This document shows, in pieces, positions 52,729-60,902 of a stretch of DNA of 64,000 nt. The notes under the pieces were generated by a model that was not told the DNA's origin, made no database searches, and saw only the letters and a program-made list of their open reading frames with translations. Both the position numbers and the translations under genes were made by a program. This DNA comes from Paenibacillus aquistagni (GTDB lineage: Bacteria > Bacillota > Bacilli > Paenibacillales > Paenibacillaceae): the NCBI RefSeq assembly GCF_900177815.1, contig NZ_FXAZ01000001.1, forward strand, positions 1,788,301 through 1,852,300. The letters are read 5' to 3'. Each line of letters begins with the position of its first letter. Within the stretch, counting starts at the first letter, position 1.

Positions 52729-53190
52729 TCATGAAGATGCTGAATGCTTGCGACTGATAATACTTTCAATCGCAGGAAGTGTAAAGCAAGCGAGATTGCT
52801 TGGAAGCTCATTAAGACTGAACCATTTTAGATCTCCGATTGCTCCACCCTCCTCCATGTTCTTTGCTTCTCCGCCAACCACCGTTGTCTCATAAATGACA
52901 GATACCCAGTGCTCCTCATTCTCTGGACGAATGGTTTCTGCTGTGCACAAAAGCCCCTTCACCGCAATCTCAAGATTCACCTCTTCTTTGATCTCACGTA
53001 TGACACAATGCTCAAGCTGCTCATATGGATCTACCTTACCGCCTGGAATGCTCCACATCCCTTTTTCTGGATTTCTATTTCGAAGCACTAATAGGATCTG
53101 ATCATGATCATTTGTAATAACTGCCCCAACGCCCAAACGCGGGTGCCCTGTCTCTCTTTTCGAATGTTCCATCAACTCTATGCTGCTCAT
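52729..53190 (-). CDS. NUDIX hydrolase
   Basis: A 153-residue hydrolase. The NUDIX box is complete: GGKVDPYEQLEHCVIREIKE then EVNLEI (G-x5-E-x7-REUxEExGU pattern, the last G replaced by N), near residues 50-75. Members cleave nucleoside diphosphate-linked substrates, such as ADP-ribose, CDP-alcohols or damaged dNTPs; the substrate is not readable. The ATG at 53190 has TGGAGG eight bases upstream; the open frame 84 bases longer has no site. It has no linked partner gene. Confidence 0.9.
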   Translation of the reverse strand: MSSIELMEHSKRETGHPRLGVGAVITNDHDQILLVLRNRNPEKGMWSIPGGKVDPYEQLEHCVIREIKEEVNLEIAVKGLLCTAETIRPENEEHWVSVIYETTVVGGEAKNMEEGGAIGDLKWFSLNELPSNLACFTLPAIESIISRKHSASS

Positions 53191-53373
53191 ATCTGCATCC
53201 TCCACCCTACATACAGTAAAAAATATATTTGTATAACAAAGAAATATTAATCCCTGATTGCGAACGGCGACCAATGAGGTTCCATTAAGCCATTACTTGA
53301 TATTTTATCGATCTTTATTGGTGAAATCTACTATCTTCTGCTGCAATCCATTTATATGACGTTGCAGTAGATA

Positions 53374-53410
53374 AAAGCGCCATTAACAGACGAATCTGTA
53401 ACGGCGCTTC
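53374..53410 (-). terminator. Terminator of the subtilase gene
   Basis: AAGCGCC and GGCGCTT close a stem with inner TTAACAGA/TCTGTAA pairing. TTTT follows on the minus strand, about 30 bases after the stop. Confidence 0.85.
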
Positions 53411-53438
53411 TATAATTAACCTTTGTTCAATTAAAGGG

Positions 53439-55508
53439 TTACTTTTTCAGCCATAAGGCTGGCACGATAGAGGGCTCCCAACCCACCATAGATGTATGAG
53501 CTTGCAGACATTTGTACGTTGCTCCTCCGTAAGTTACTTCATCCCCAATCTTATAGGATACACCTGGTGCCCATGAAGTAGGAGATGGCTGTGAAGAATC
53601 CGTCGTTACCGTTACAGCGTTGCTTGCTGCAGACCGATTACCAGCTGCATCAACCGCTTTAACAGTGAATGTATAGGTTGAACTAGCGGTCAAGCCTGTA
53701 ATCGTAGCCGTTGTATTCGTGACTGTGGCTGCTAACGAGCTTCCATTATAGACTTCATAAGCGGTTACACCCACATTATCAGTAGAAGCATTCCAGCTGA
53801 GCGTCACACTGGTGCTCGTTTTGGCCGTGGACATCACATTGCTAGGCGCACTTGGAGCTTGTGTATCTCCTCCACCGCTGCTGTCGTTAATTTGTAACGT
53901 GGTTTGGGCTGAGCTAGGGCTATATCCTGAAAGGGTCGTTTCGGCAAGTATTTGGTAAGTTCCAAGCGGAGTTTGTGCATTAGAGGTTATCGTCCAAGAA
54001 GCGACACCTAAGCTGTTTGTCGTAGCCGTGTTGGTAAGGGTGGTACCGTTGGGACGGGTCAGCTTGAAGTTAACCGTGGCTCCTTGGAGCGCATTGCCCT
54101 GCGTGTCAGTAACGCTGGAGGTGATGTTAATATTTTCTCCACGTTGATACACGGTCTTGTCCGTTTGCAGGGTCGTATTTGTTTCTTTGATCGGCTGAGG
54201 TACATTGCCTCCTGCTGCTATTACAGCGGCGTACGCATCAACAATGCCATACCCATATTGATTCATATTGCCAGCAGGCTGCGCTGTATTTCTTAGAATA
54301 TTTCTGGCCTCAGAGGGCGTTAGATTTGGATTAACGGATCTCATTAGACCTAGTACGCCAGCTACATGAGGAGTTGCCATCGAAGTTCCTGACATGGTTA
54401 CATATTGACCATTCGGGTACGTACTATAAATGTTCGATCCAGGAGCCATCAGTTCAAGGCCTGATCCATAATTGGAGAAGCTTGAACGTGTTCGGCTTGA
54501 CGTAACAGAACCAACTGCGATGGAACTGCTGTAAGCCGCTGGATATGAGATGCTTGAAAGTCCGTCATTTCCAGTTGCCGCTACCACGATTGTCCCTAAG
54601 CTTACTGCTGTTTGAATCGCCTCTTCGATCCCACGATCATAACCACCGCCACCAAGCGACATGTTGATAACGTCAGCACTTACATTAGCAGCGTGAAGAA
54701 TGCCTTGCTGTATGCCATACATCGTTCCAGTACCGTTATTGTTAAGCACTTTAACAGGAATTAAGGTTGCGTTCTGCATAACACCTGATACGGATCCATA
54801 ACTGGCAATCGTACCTGCGACATGTGTACCATGGCCATGCCCGTCCATTGTGGTGCCACCTGCAAAACTGCGACCTAAGCTCGTGTTCACCAGATTGCTT
54901 AAGCTAGGATGATTGCTGTCAATTCCAGTATCAAGCACTCCAATCCTCACGGAGCTTGTCCCCGTCGTCACTCCCCAAGCTTGCGAAACTTTAATCATGT
55001 CATAATGCCAACGTTGATTGTTGTGAATGGCTTGGGCAGAAGGGTCTTGTACGGTTGCTGTTTCAAGCGCATACATTTTGCGATTTTCGGAGATATATCG
55101 TACGTTGAGTCCGAGACGGTCTAATGTACTTTTCAATGCTTTTTTGGCGGCATCGATTGATTCATAGTCCTCTACAGCGTACTCAATCAGATATACCAGT
55201 CCCATTTTTTCTACCGCCGTAGCCCTTACATTGCTGTCTAGCGGCTGTGCAGAGAAAGTGCCTACCTCCTGACCAAACAAGGAGTCAGCAACTACAAAAC
55301 CATTCTTCGAGAGCGAGACCGACTTCATCAAAGCATCATCCGTGCTTTGAATCGACTTCAAGCTGGGTGATTCTTCGATCGATACAACGAGCTGACCTTC
55401 GATGTAATCTGACGAATTACTCTGGTCAGGGTTGGCAAACGATACTCCTGTAAACAATGTTGCGATGAAAAGAATGACGACCAACATAGAGCTTGTAAAC
55501 TTCTTCAT
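53439..55508 (-). CDS. Secreted subtilisin-like protease with Ig-like, FN3 and chitin-binding modules
   Basis: A 689-residue exported S8 protease. Signal peptide about 1-26; I9-type propeptide region about 40-150; catalytic domain about 165-440 with Asp in RIGVLDTGIDSNHP near 190, His in GHGHGTHVAGTIAS near 222 and Ser in MSGTSMATPHVAGV near 372. Next come a bacterial Ig-like/invasin-type domain (about 450-540), an FN3 domain (about 555-635) and a CBM5/12 chitin-binding domain at the end (YKIGDEVTYGGATYKCLQAH). The chitin module suggests it attacks protein in insect or fungal matrices. The ATG at 55508 follows AGAGGG. It is divergent from an M60 protease gene. Confidence 0.95.
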   Translation of the reverse strand: MKKFTSSMLVVILFIATLFTGVSFANPDQSNSSDYIEGQLVVSIEESPSLKSIQSTDDALMKSVSLSKNGFVVADSLFGQEVGTFSAQPLDSNVRATAVEKMGLVYLIEYAVEDYESIDAAKKALKSTLDRLGLNVRYISENRKMYALETATVQDPSAQAIHNNQRWHYDMIKVSQAWGVTTGTSSVRIGVLDTGIDSNHPSLSNLVNTSLGRSFAGGTTMDGHGHGTHVAGTIASYGSVSGVMQNATLIPVKVLNNNGTGTMYGIQQGILHAANVSADVINMSLGGGGYDRGIEEAIQTAVSLGTIVVAATGNDGLSSISYPAAYSSSIAVGSVTSSRTRSSFSNYGSGLELMAPGSNIYSTYPNGQYVTMSGTSMATPHVAGVLGLMRSVNPNLTPSEARNILRNTAQPAGNMNQYGYGIVDAYAAVIAAGGNVPQPIKETNTTLQTDKTVYQRGENINITSSVTDTQGNALQGATVNFKLTRPNGTTLTNTATTNSLGVASWTITSNAQTPLGTYQILAETTLSGYSPSSAQTTLQINDSSGGGDTQAPSAPSNVMSTAKTSTSVTLSWNASTDNVGVTAYEVYNGSSLAATVTNTTATITGLTASSTYTFTVKAVDAAGNRSAASNAVTVTTDSSQPSPTSWAPGVSYKIGDEVTYGGATYKCLQAHTSMVGWEPSIVPALWLKK

Positions 55509-55928
55509 AATCAAACCCTCTTTCATGGAAAAATAGGTGCCGATTGTGTTGGTTTCATGTTTACTTCATGATGAACGTCACACCAAGTGTGAAAGCGCAT
55601 TCGAGAAAAGTAGATTTACCACACCACCTTCTTTCCATTGTTTTCTCCTCATTGCTCCCTCCCTTCTTTAATATCATTAAATAATTGGGATATAAGAGTA
55701 TTTATGTATTCTTTTCCCAATTAAATGTATTCTATCATTATTTTTAAGAAAAAGTAAATTACTATTTTAGTAGTAACGAACAGAAAGGCAATATACAGAC
55801 TCCAACATATGTATAGACAACTACAGTTTAACAGTAAATTTATATTATTTATGGAAGAATAAAGATGCTAATGAAGCAATAGAGATAAACGGTGTTATTT
55901 TCAAATTCATTTATCGTAGGAGGATGTA
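55509..55928. promoter_or_regulatory. Divergent control region of the two secreted proteases
   Basis: 420 AT-rich bases. Two symmetric elements stand out: TCACAC-CAA-GTGTGA (55578-55592), a perfect palindrome in the subtilase leader, and AATTGGGA...TCCCAATT, 8-bp arms about 24 bases apart near 55684-55725. No confident -35/-10 pair could be fixed for either gene. Joint control of both proteases is possible. Confidence 0.4.
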
Positions 55929-58118
55929 ATGAGAACAATGAAGAGATTCCTTCAGGTTTTATCTCTAATGGCAGTAACAGCAGTTGTGGTAACTGTCTCG
56001 CCATCTGGGACACTCGTCCAAACTTCAGAAGCAGCCATTACACAGCAAAGCAATCTTGTTGTTCAGCGAAGCTTTGAAGTAACAGCCCTTGGAGACATAT
56101 GGGCGGAAGGCGAACGAGAGCGTAGATTGATAAATGCTCGAAAAATATTTCAGCCAACAGGTTTATATGCACAACCCAATGAACAACTTGAGATTGAAGT
56201 CTCAGGTAACAAACCAATTACAGCGGTTATTGGGACACATCGTCATGATAACGAGTGGGCGATTAGTTATCCATTACAACCCGGTACAAACACCATTTCC
56301 TCGCCCAATGGCGGTCTGTTGTCTTTTGACAACAGCAACAATGAGGGTAGCATTCATGTAAATGTAGTAAGTGGGGGCAGTCCTGTTCCATTCTTTGTAT
56401 TAGGCAAGCATACAAAAGCGGATTGGCAGGCCATGATGAGTGCTTATCCTCATGCACCTTCTGTTGTTCTCCAATCAGAAAGAGCCCTCTTAGTCTTCAC
56501 ATATGCTTCTGCTCAAAACCATATTTTGAATCAAGACCCCGTTCCTGTTTTACAGACTTATGATACGTTTATTGGAGCACAGGATAACATTTCTGGACAA
56601 TCAAATTCTGATCCTGATTCTCGACATCGGTTAGATAAGCATCTGATTGGCGTTATTGAACAGCCAAACTACACAGGTGGGGCATATGCATATGCGAGTT
56701 GGGATGGGGCAATTATGCCTACAAGCACTGGAGCTAATGCGGATGCTTTAGACCTTACAAGAATGGGTTGGGGGCAGTATCACGAGGCAGGCCATTTGAG
56801 ACAACAAGCCCCTTGGACTTGGGGTGAGATGACTGAGGTGACAGTAAATATATATTCTCTAGCTGCCAAGAAGGCTCTTAAACCTACTGAGCCTGCAAGG
56901 TCACAAGGCGAGTACTTAGCTGCTTTCACGTTTGTAGATCAGCCAACCAAAAATTTTTCAGACTCTAATTCAAAATTAGAAATGTTGTGGCAGCTTAATC
57001 TTGCTTTTGGGGATAACTTCTACCCAGCCTTACACCGCTTATATCGTGAGATGGCAAATAATGATCTGCCGACTACAGATGATCAGAAAAAACAAGCATT
57101 TATTTTAAACACTTCAAAAGTCGCTCAATATGACTTGACGCCTTTCTTTGATAAATGGGGTTTACCTGCAACAAATGAAACAAAAAACAAGATTCATGCA
57201 TTGAATTTACCTCTTCTAACTGCGCCAATCTGGTTTGGGTCAGAGTATAACATCATTAAACCGACGGATGGAATGGATAAAGTAAAAGTTATTATTGGGG
57301 TAACAACCAATAGCCAAGAGACTTCAAACGCTTATAATGCCGCAGTAAATGCATTTGATGGAGATACAAATAGCATCTGGCACAGTGAATGGAATAAACA
57401 AAATCAATTCCCTTTCCATATTACAGCAAAGTACGCAAATCCACTAACCATCAACAAGCTGACATATTTACCACGTCAAAGCCAAGAAAATGGTATTATT
57501 ACAAATTATAAAATTCTAACCAGTCTTGATGGGGTAACATTCAATGAGATTGCAACAGGCACTTGGGCAAAGGACAACACAGAAAAAACAGCAACGTTCA
57601 CACCTACTCTTGCTAAATATGTTCGACTAGAAGTGCCTCAAGGTGGTGGAGCAAATGGTTATGCATCTGCAAGTGAGATTAAAATCTTTGAAACTGATCC
57701 TGTTACGACGTATCTCAGCGATATGGATTGGTTTTCTGCCACAATCGGTTGGGGGACCATCCAAAAAGATCGTAGTGTTGATGGAAATACACTCAAGTTA
57801 AACAACAAGACCTATGCAAAAGGCTTGGGCACACATGCTCACAGTGAGATTGTCTACAAACTGGATGGACAGTACACATCCTTTGCCGCGCTAGTTGGGG
57901 TAGATAATGAGGTCGGTACTGTAGGTTCTGTGGAGTTCCAGGTTGTTGTAGACAATCAAGTTCTATTCTCAAGTGGTGTCATGCATAATGATGTAGAGCC
58001 AAAAGAGGTAAATGTTAATCTTTCTGGGAAGAACGAACTAAAACTTATTGTAACAGATGGTGGAGATGGTATAAATAGCGACCATGCCGATTGGGTAAAT
58101 GCTCGTCTTATCAATTAG
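55929..58118 (+). CDS. Secreted M60-family metalloprotease with F5/8C and NPCBM domains
   Basis: A 729-residue exported protein. Signal peptide about 1-36 (ending SEA-AIT). The M60/enhancin-like domain (about 55-420) has the gluzincin motif HEAGH near residue 284 and the downstream Glu in WTWGEMTEVTVNIYSL. An F5/8 type C (CBM32-like) domain follows (about 450-595), then an NPCBM domain (about 597-729, YAKGLGTHAHSEIVYKLDG). M60 proteases degrade mucin-type glycoproteins, and the two sugar-binding modules fit this. GGAGG precedes the ATG. It is a candidate colonisation or virulence factor, with the divergent chitin-binding subtilase. Confidence 0.93.
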   Translation: MRTMKRFLQVLSLMAVTAVVVTVSPSGTLVQTSEAAITQQSNLVVQRSFEVTALGDIWAEGERERRLINARKIFQPTGLYAQPNEQLEIEVSGNKPITAVIGTHRHDNEWAISYPLQPGTNTISSPNGGLLSFDNSNNEGSIHVNVVSGGSPVPFFVLGKHTKADWQAMMSAYPHAPSVVLQSERALLVFTYASAQNHILNQDPVPVLQTYDTFIGAQDNISGQSNSDPDSRHRLDKHLIGVIEQPNYTGGAYAYASWDGAIMPTSTGANADALDLTRMGWGQYHEAGHLRQQAPWTWGEMTEVTVNIYSLAAKKALKPTEPARSQGEYLAAFTFVDQPTKNFSDSNSKLEMLWQLNLAFGDNFYPALHRLYREMANNDLPTTDDQKKQAFILNTSKVAQYDLTPFFDKWGLPATNETKNKIHALNLPLLTAPIWFGSEYNIIKPTDGMDKVKVIIGVTTNSQETSNAYNAAVNAFDGDTNSIWHSEWNKQNQFPFHITAKYANPLTINKLTYLPRQSQENGIITNYKILTSLDGVTFNEIATGTWAKDNTEKTATFTPTLAKYVRLEVPQGGGANGYASASEIKIFETDPVTTYLSDMDWFSATIGWGTIQKDRSVDGNTLKLNNKTYAKGLGTHAHSEIVYKLDGQYTSFAALVGVDNEVGTVGSVEFQVVVDNQVLFSSGVMHNDVEPKEVNVNLSGKNELKLIVTDGGDGINSDHADWVNARLIN

Positions 58119-58144
58119 TATTATGAGGTTAAAGCACGTCACAT

Positions 58145-58173
58145 GAGAGGGGTTATCCCCTCTCTTTAGTTTT
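58145..58173 (+). terminator. Intrinsic terminator of the M60 gene
   Basis: GAGAGGGG-TTAT-CCCCTCTC followed by TTTAGTTTT, 27 bases after the stop. Confidence 0.92.
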
Positions 58174-58339
58174 AGGGTTGAATAATATTTTCCCCATCTG
58201 AGTCTAGCACTTTATTTTCTCCTGATCAGTGTGACCTTTTTGGTTGTTGCATGGCTTGTATTGCTGCTACGATAGTCCAGCGTAGTCATGTCGCGTTAAT
58301 CATGGCTAATGAATGAAATTGGAAGAGGAGAAATATAAG

Positions 58340-58489
58340 ATGAAAAGAATCGTAACACTGAGCACACGCAAATTGATGGATACGGCAAAACACGGCGGCT
58401 GCGGCGCATGCCAGACATCTTGCCAATCTGCTTGCAAGACTTCCTGCGGCGTTGCGAACCAGCGTTGTGAAAATGCATTGAACCGATAG
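58340..58489 (+). CDS. SCIFF (six-cysteine) ranthipeptide precursor
   Basis: A 49-residue RiPP precursor. After a short leader (MKRIVTLSTRKLMDTAKHG) comes the core with six Cys at residues 21, 24, 28, 32, 36 and 43 (GCGACQTSCQSACKTSC, then GVANQRCENALNR). This is the six-cysteines-in-forty-five-residues pattern, almost universal in Clostridia, where a radical SAM enzyme links Cys sulfur to another residue as a thioether. The site GAAGAGGAG is nine bases upstream. The maturase gene follows after about 180 bases. The biological role of SCIFF products is not well established. Sequence and partner together make the call firm. Confidence 0.93.
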   Translation: MKRIVTLSTRKLMDTAKHGGCGACQTSCQSACKTSCGVANQRCENALNR

Positions 58490-58502
58490 TCTTGACCCTT
58501 CA

Positions 58503-58609
58503 TCCCATGAAGCTGTTCATGGGAGATTGTCCAAACAGGTATACGTTCTTAGAACGAAACTGTACATATAGGTCCTGCTAACACTGAGCCGTCCTTGAAT
58601 AAGGGCGGC
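58503..58609 (+). promoter_or_regulatory. Two hairpins between SCIFF precursor and maturase genes
   Basis: TCCCATGAA-GCTG-TTCATGGGA (58503-58524) is perfect. GCCGTCCTT-GAAT-AAGGGCGGC (58588-58609, one mismatch) is followed by a T-rich stretch (GTTGTTT a few bases on). They may attenuate transcription so that precursor exceeds enzyme, or protect the short precursor message from decay. Confidence 0.55.
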
Positions 58610-58671
58610 GCCGTTGTTTATCCGGACAGCGTAAGCCATTCTTCAGGTAAAAAAGGAGCTTGATTCGCAGT

Positions 58672-60051
58672 ATGATTCATCAATATCAACTTAACGGATA
58701 CAACATCGTAATGGACACTTACAGTGGCTCCGTACATGTCGTAGACGACCTCGCGTATGAGATCATTGCGCTTTATGAGCATACCTCTCGTGAAGAGATC
58801 GTAAGACTCATGAAAGAAAAGCATGTTGCTGAGGAGAGCATTCGCGAGACCCTCTCAGCGATTGAGGAGCTTATAACGCATGGGCAGCTCTTTACACAAG
58901 ATCCGTATGAGAAGTTGGCTGATCAGCTAAAAAGCCGAACAACCTATGTTAAAGCGCTCTGCCTCAATGTTGCGCATACTTGTAATCTATCTTGTGAGTA
59001 TTGCTTTGCCAGCCAAGGGAAGTACAATGGGGACCGAGCAATCATGAGCGTTGAGGTTGGCCAACGAGCGATCGATTTCCTGCTGGAGCATTCCGGTCAT
59101 CATCGGAATCTGGACATTGACTTTTTCGGCGGAGAACCGCTTATGGCTTGGAAAGTAGTGAAGCAGATCGTTGCGTATGCGAGAAGCAAGGAACAGGAGT
59201 ACAAGAAAAACTTCCGCTTTACCTTTACCACAAACGGTATGCTGCTTGATGATGAGGTCACCGAATTTTTGAATCAGGAAATGTATAATGTCGTGTTAAG
59301 TCTCGACGGAAGAAAAGATGTTCATGATAAGCTTCGCACGACCGTCACCGGAAAGGGCAGCTATGACCATATCGTGCCAAAGTTCCAGAGATTTGTTCAA
59401 CAGCGCGGCGACAAAGAATATTACGTGCGGGGAACCTTCACAGGCAACAATGTCGATTTTACCAATGACATTTTCCATATTGCGGACCTTGGCTTTGACA
59501 AGCTCTCGATGGAGCCGGTCATCTGTGATCCCAAGGAGCCCTATGCGCTTACCGAGAAGGATCTTCCCGAGATCTACCATCAGTACGAGATTCTCGCCAA
59601 CGAAATGATTAAGCGCAATGAACAAGGCACAGGATTTACCTTCTATCATTACATGCTTGATCTGTCAGATGGACCTTGCATCCAGAAGCGAATCACGGGC
59701 TGCGGATCGGGTACTGAGTATCTTGCCGTCACCCCATGGGGAGAACTGTTCCCGTGCCATCAGTTCGTAGGAGATGAAGCCTACAGCATGGGGAATATCT
59801 GGGAGGGTATCACACGACCAGATTTGCAGTGCCAATTCAGAGAGAACAGCTGTTACTCGAAGTCTGAATGCAAGGAATGCTGGGCCAAGCTTTACTGCAG
59901 CGGCGGCTGCCCTGCCAATGCGCTGCATGCCACTGGCTCGATCAACGGCATCTATGAGTTCAGCTGTGATGTATTCCGCAAGCGCGTGGAGTGCTCCATG
60001 ATGGCGAAGGTTGCCGAAACGATTCGAGAGATGGAAGCGGCTGAAAGATAA
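58672..60051 (+). CDS. Radical SAM/SPASM maturase of the SCIFF peptide
   Basis: A 459-residue enzyme. An N-terminal peptide-binding region (MIHQYQLNGYNIVMDTYSGS, then HVVDDLAYEIIALYE) matches SCIFF maturases. The radical SAM cluster motif CNLSCEYCF is near residue 104, and a SPASM domain at about 340-445 carries at least eight Cys (GCGSGTEY, FPCHQF, SCYSKSECKECWAKLYCSGGC, FSCD) for two more clusters. It should form thioether crosslinks on the adjacent precursor. The start at 58672 is preferred because the family begins MIH-x-x-x-LNGYNIV; a TTG four codons earlier sits directly on the GGAG site. Confidence 0.94.
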   Translation: MIHQYQLNGYNIVMDTYSGSVHVVDDLAYEIIALYEHTSREEIVRLMKEKHVAEESIRETLSAIEELITHGQLFTQDPYEKLADQLKSRTTYVKALCLNVAHTCNLSCEYCFASQGKYNGDRAIMSVEVGQRAIDFLLEHSGHHRNLDIDFFGGEPLMAWKVVKQIVAYARSKEQEYKKNFRFTFTTNGMLLDDEVTEFLNQEMYNVVLSLDGRKDVHDKLRTTVTGKGSYDHIVPKFQRFVQQRGDKEYYVRGTFTGNNVDFTNDIFHIADLGFDKLSMEPVICDPKEPYALTEKDLPEIYHQYEILANEMIKRNEQGTGFTFYHYMLDLSDGPCIQKRITGCGSGTEYLAVTPWGELFPCHQFVGDEAYSMGNIWEGITRPDLQCQFRENSCYSKSECKECWAKLYCSGGCPANALHATGSINGIYEFSCDVFRKRVECSMMAKVAETIREMEAAER

Positions 60052-60056
60052 ATAAC

Positions 60057-60081
60057 AAAAGAGGGGCGGCGCCCCTCTTTT
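60057..60081 (+). terminator. Intrinsic terminator of the SCIFF locus
   Basis: AAAGAGGGGC-GGC-GCCCCTCTTT with more T residues after it, directly following the maturase stop. Confidence 0.92.
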
Positions 60082-60130
60082 CTTTTGCAAGCCATCAAGA
60101 TTACGCTTTATTACCTTTGTGACTGTTTAT

Positions 60131-60303
60131 TTAACGCTCCATTAGTGACTGCATGACCTGAATAATCTTCTGTCTGCTAACGGGTTCTACATGTCCACAA
60201 CACAATGATCAAAATCAAAGCCTTCAATTGCTATCTTTAAAGCGCGCAATTTATCTTGTCTAAATAGAAGTCATGATACACCCCGACCACATCACCTATA
60301 AAT
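60131..60303 (-). pseudogene. Frameshifted gene remnant of unknown function
   Basis: Three minus-strand pieces in different frames read on from one another: GDVVGVYHDFYLDKINCAL, then LKIAIEGFDFDHCVVDM, then HVEPVSRQKIIQVMQSLMER ending at a TAA at 60133-60131. At least two frameshifts are needed to join them, and no start is present because the DUF4256 gene end abuts it. The family is not recognised. The protein-like composition argues for a decayed gene tail rather than chance, but this is uncertain. Confidence 0.35.
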
Positions 60304-60307
60304 AAGG

Positions 60308-60886
60308 CTAGACCCTTAGCGAGCCGCGGAAGCCTCTTGCAGCATAGTAGGATTCTGCACCATTGTGGTACACAAAGACTGTATCGTAGCGGCGATCACA
60401 AAAAAGAGCCCCGCCGAGCTTGCGAATATGGGCAGGTGTCACCACCCAGCTCGATGTTTTCCGGTCAAACTCGCCAAGCTTCTGCATTTCACGGTATTGT
60501 TCTTCCGTAAGCAGCTCAATGCCCATGTCCGCTGCCATTTCTAGAGCATTATTGTCTGGTTTATGATTCTTCCTCGAATCCAGAGCTTCACGATCATAAC
60601 AAACGCTTCTGCGACCTTTAGGGCTTTCCGCAGAACAATCATAAAAAATATACTCGCCTGTCTTCGTGTCATGGCCTATCACATCCGGCTCGCCTTCCGT
60701 TCTTTCCATTTCGTGAAGCGACCACAGCTTTTCTGGGTTAGCCTCAAGCTTGGCATGTACATTAGCCCATTCAAAACCCTCATGGCGATTCATGTTTTTC
60801 TCAAAACGAGCCTTCAATGTGTTAAGAAGCCCTTCACGTTGTTCTGGCGACAGCACCATGCTGCTATTTTCATTTTTCTTCGTCAT
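60308..60886 (-). CDS. DUF4256 family protein
   Basis: A 192-residue soluble protein of the DUF4256 family. Motifs are FEKNMNRHEGFEWANVHAKL near residue 28-47, EGEPDVIGHD then GEYIFYDCSAESPKGRRSVC near 65-97, RKNHKPDNNALEMA near 105 and the C-terminal GALFCDRRYDTVFVYHNGAE near 160-180. The function is unknown. The start at 60886 is chosen because GGGG is eight bases upstream; an ATG two codons earlier is too close. Confidence 0.88.
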   Translation of the reverse strand: MTKKNENSSMVLSPEQREGLLNTLKARFEKNMNRHEGFEWANVHAKLEANPEKLWSLHEMERTEGEPDVIGHDTKTGEYIFYDCSAESPKGRRSVCYDREALDSRKNHKPDNNALEMAADMGIELLTEEQYREMQKLGEFDRKTSSWVVTPAHIRKLGGALFCDRRYDTVFVYHNGAESYYAARGFRGSLRV

Positions 60887-60902
60887 GATCATAACCCCTT
60901 TG

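Noticed and set aside
53341..53370. CTGCTGCAA...TTGCAGTAG as a second subtilase terminator
   Set aside because: The pairing is imperfect with a 15-base loop and no T-run; the hairpin at 53374-53410 explains termination better.
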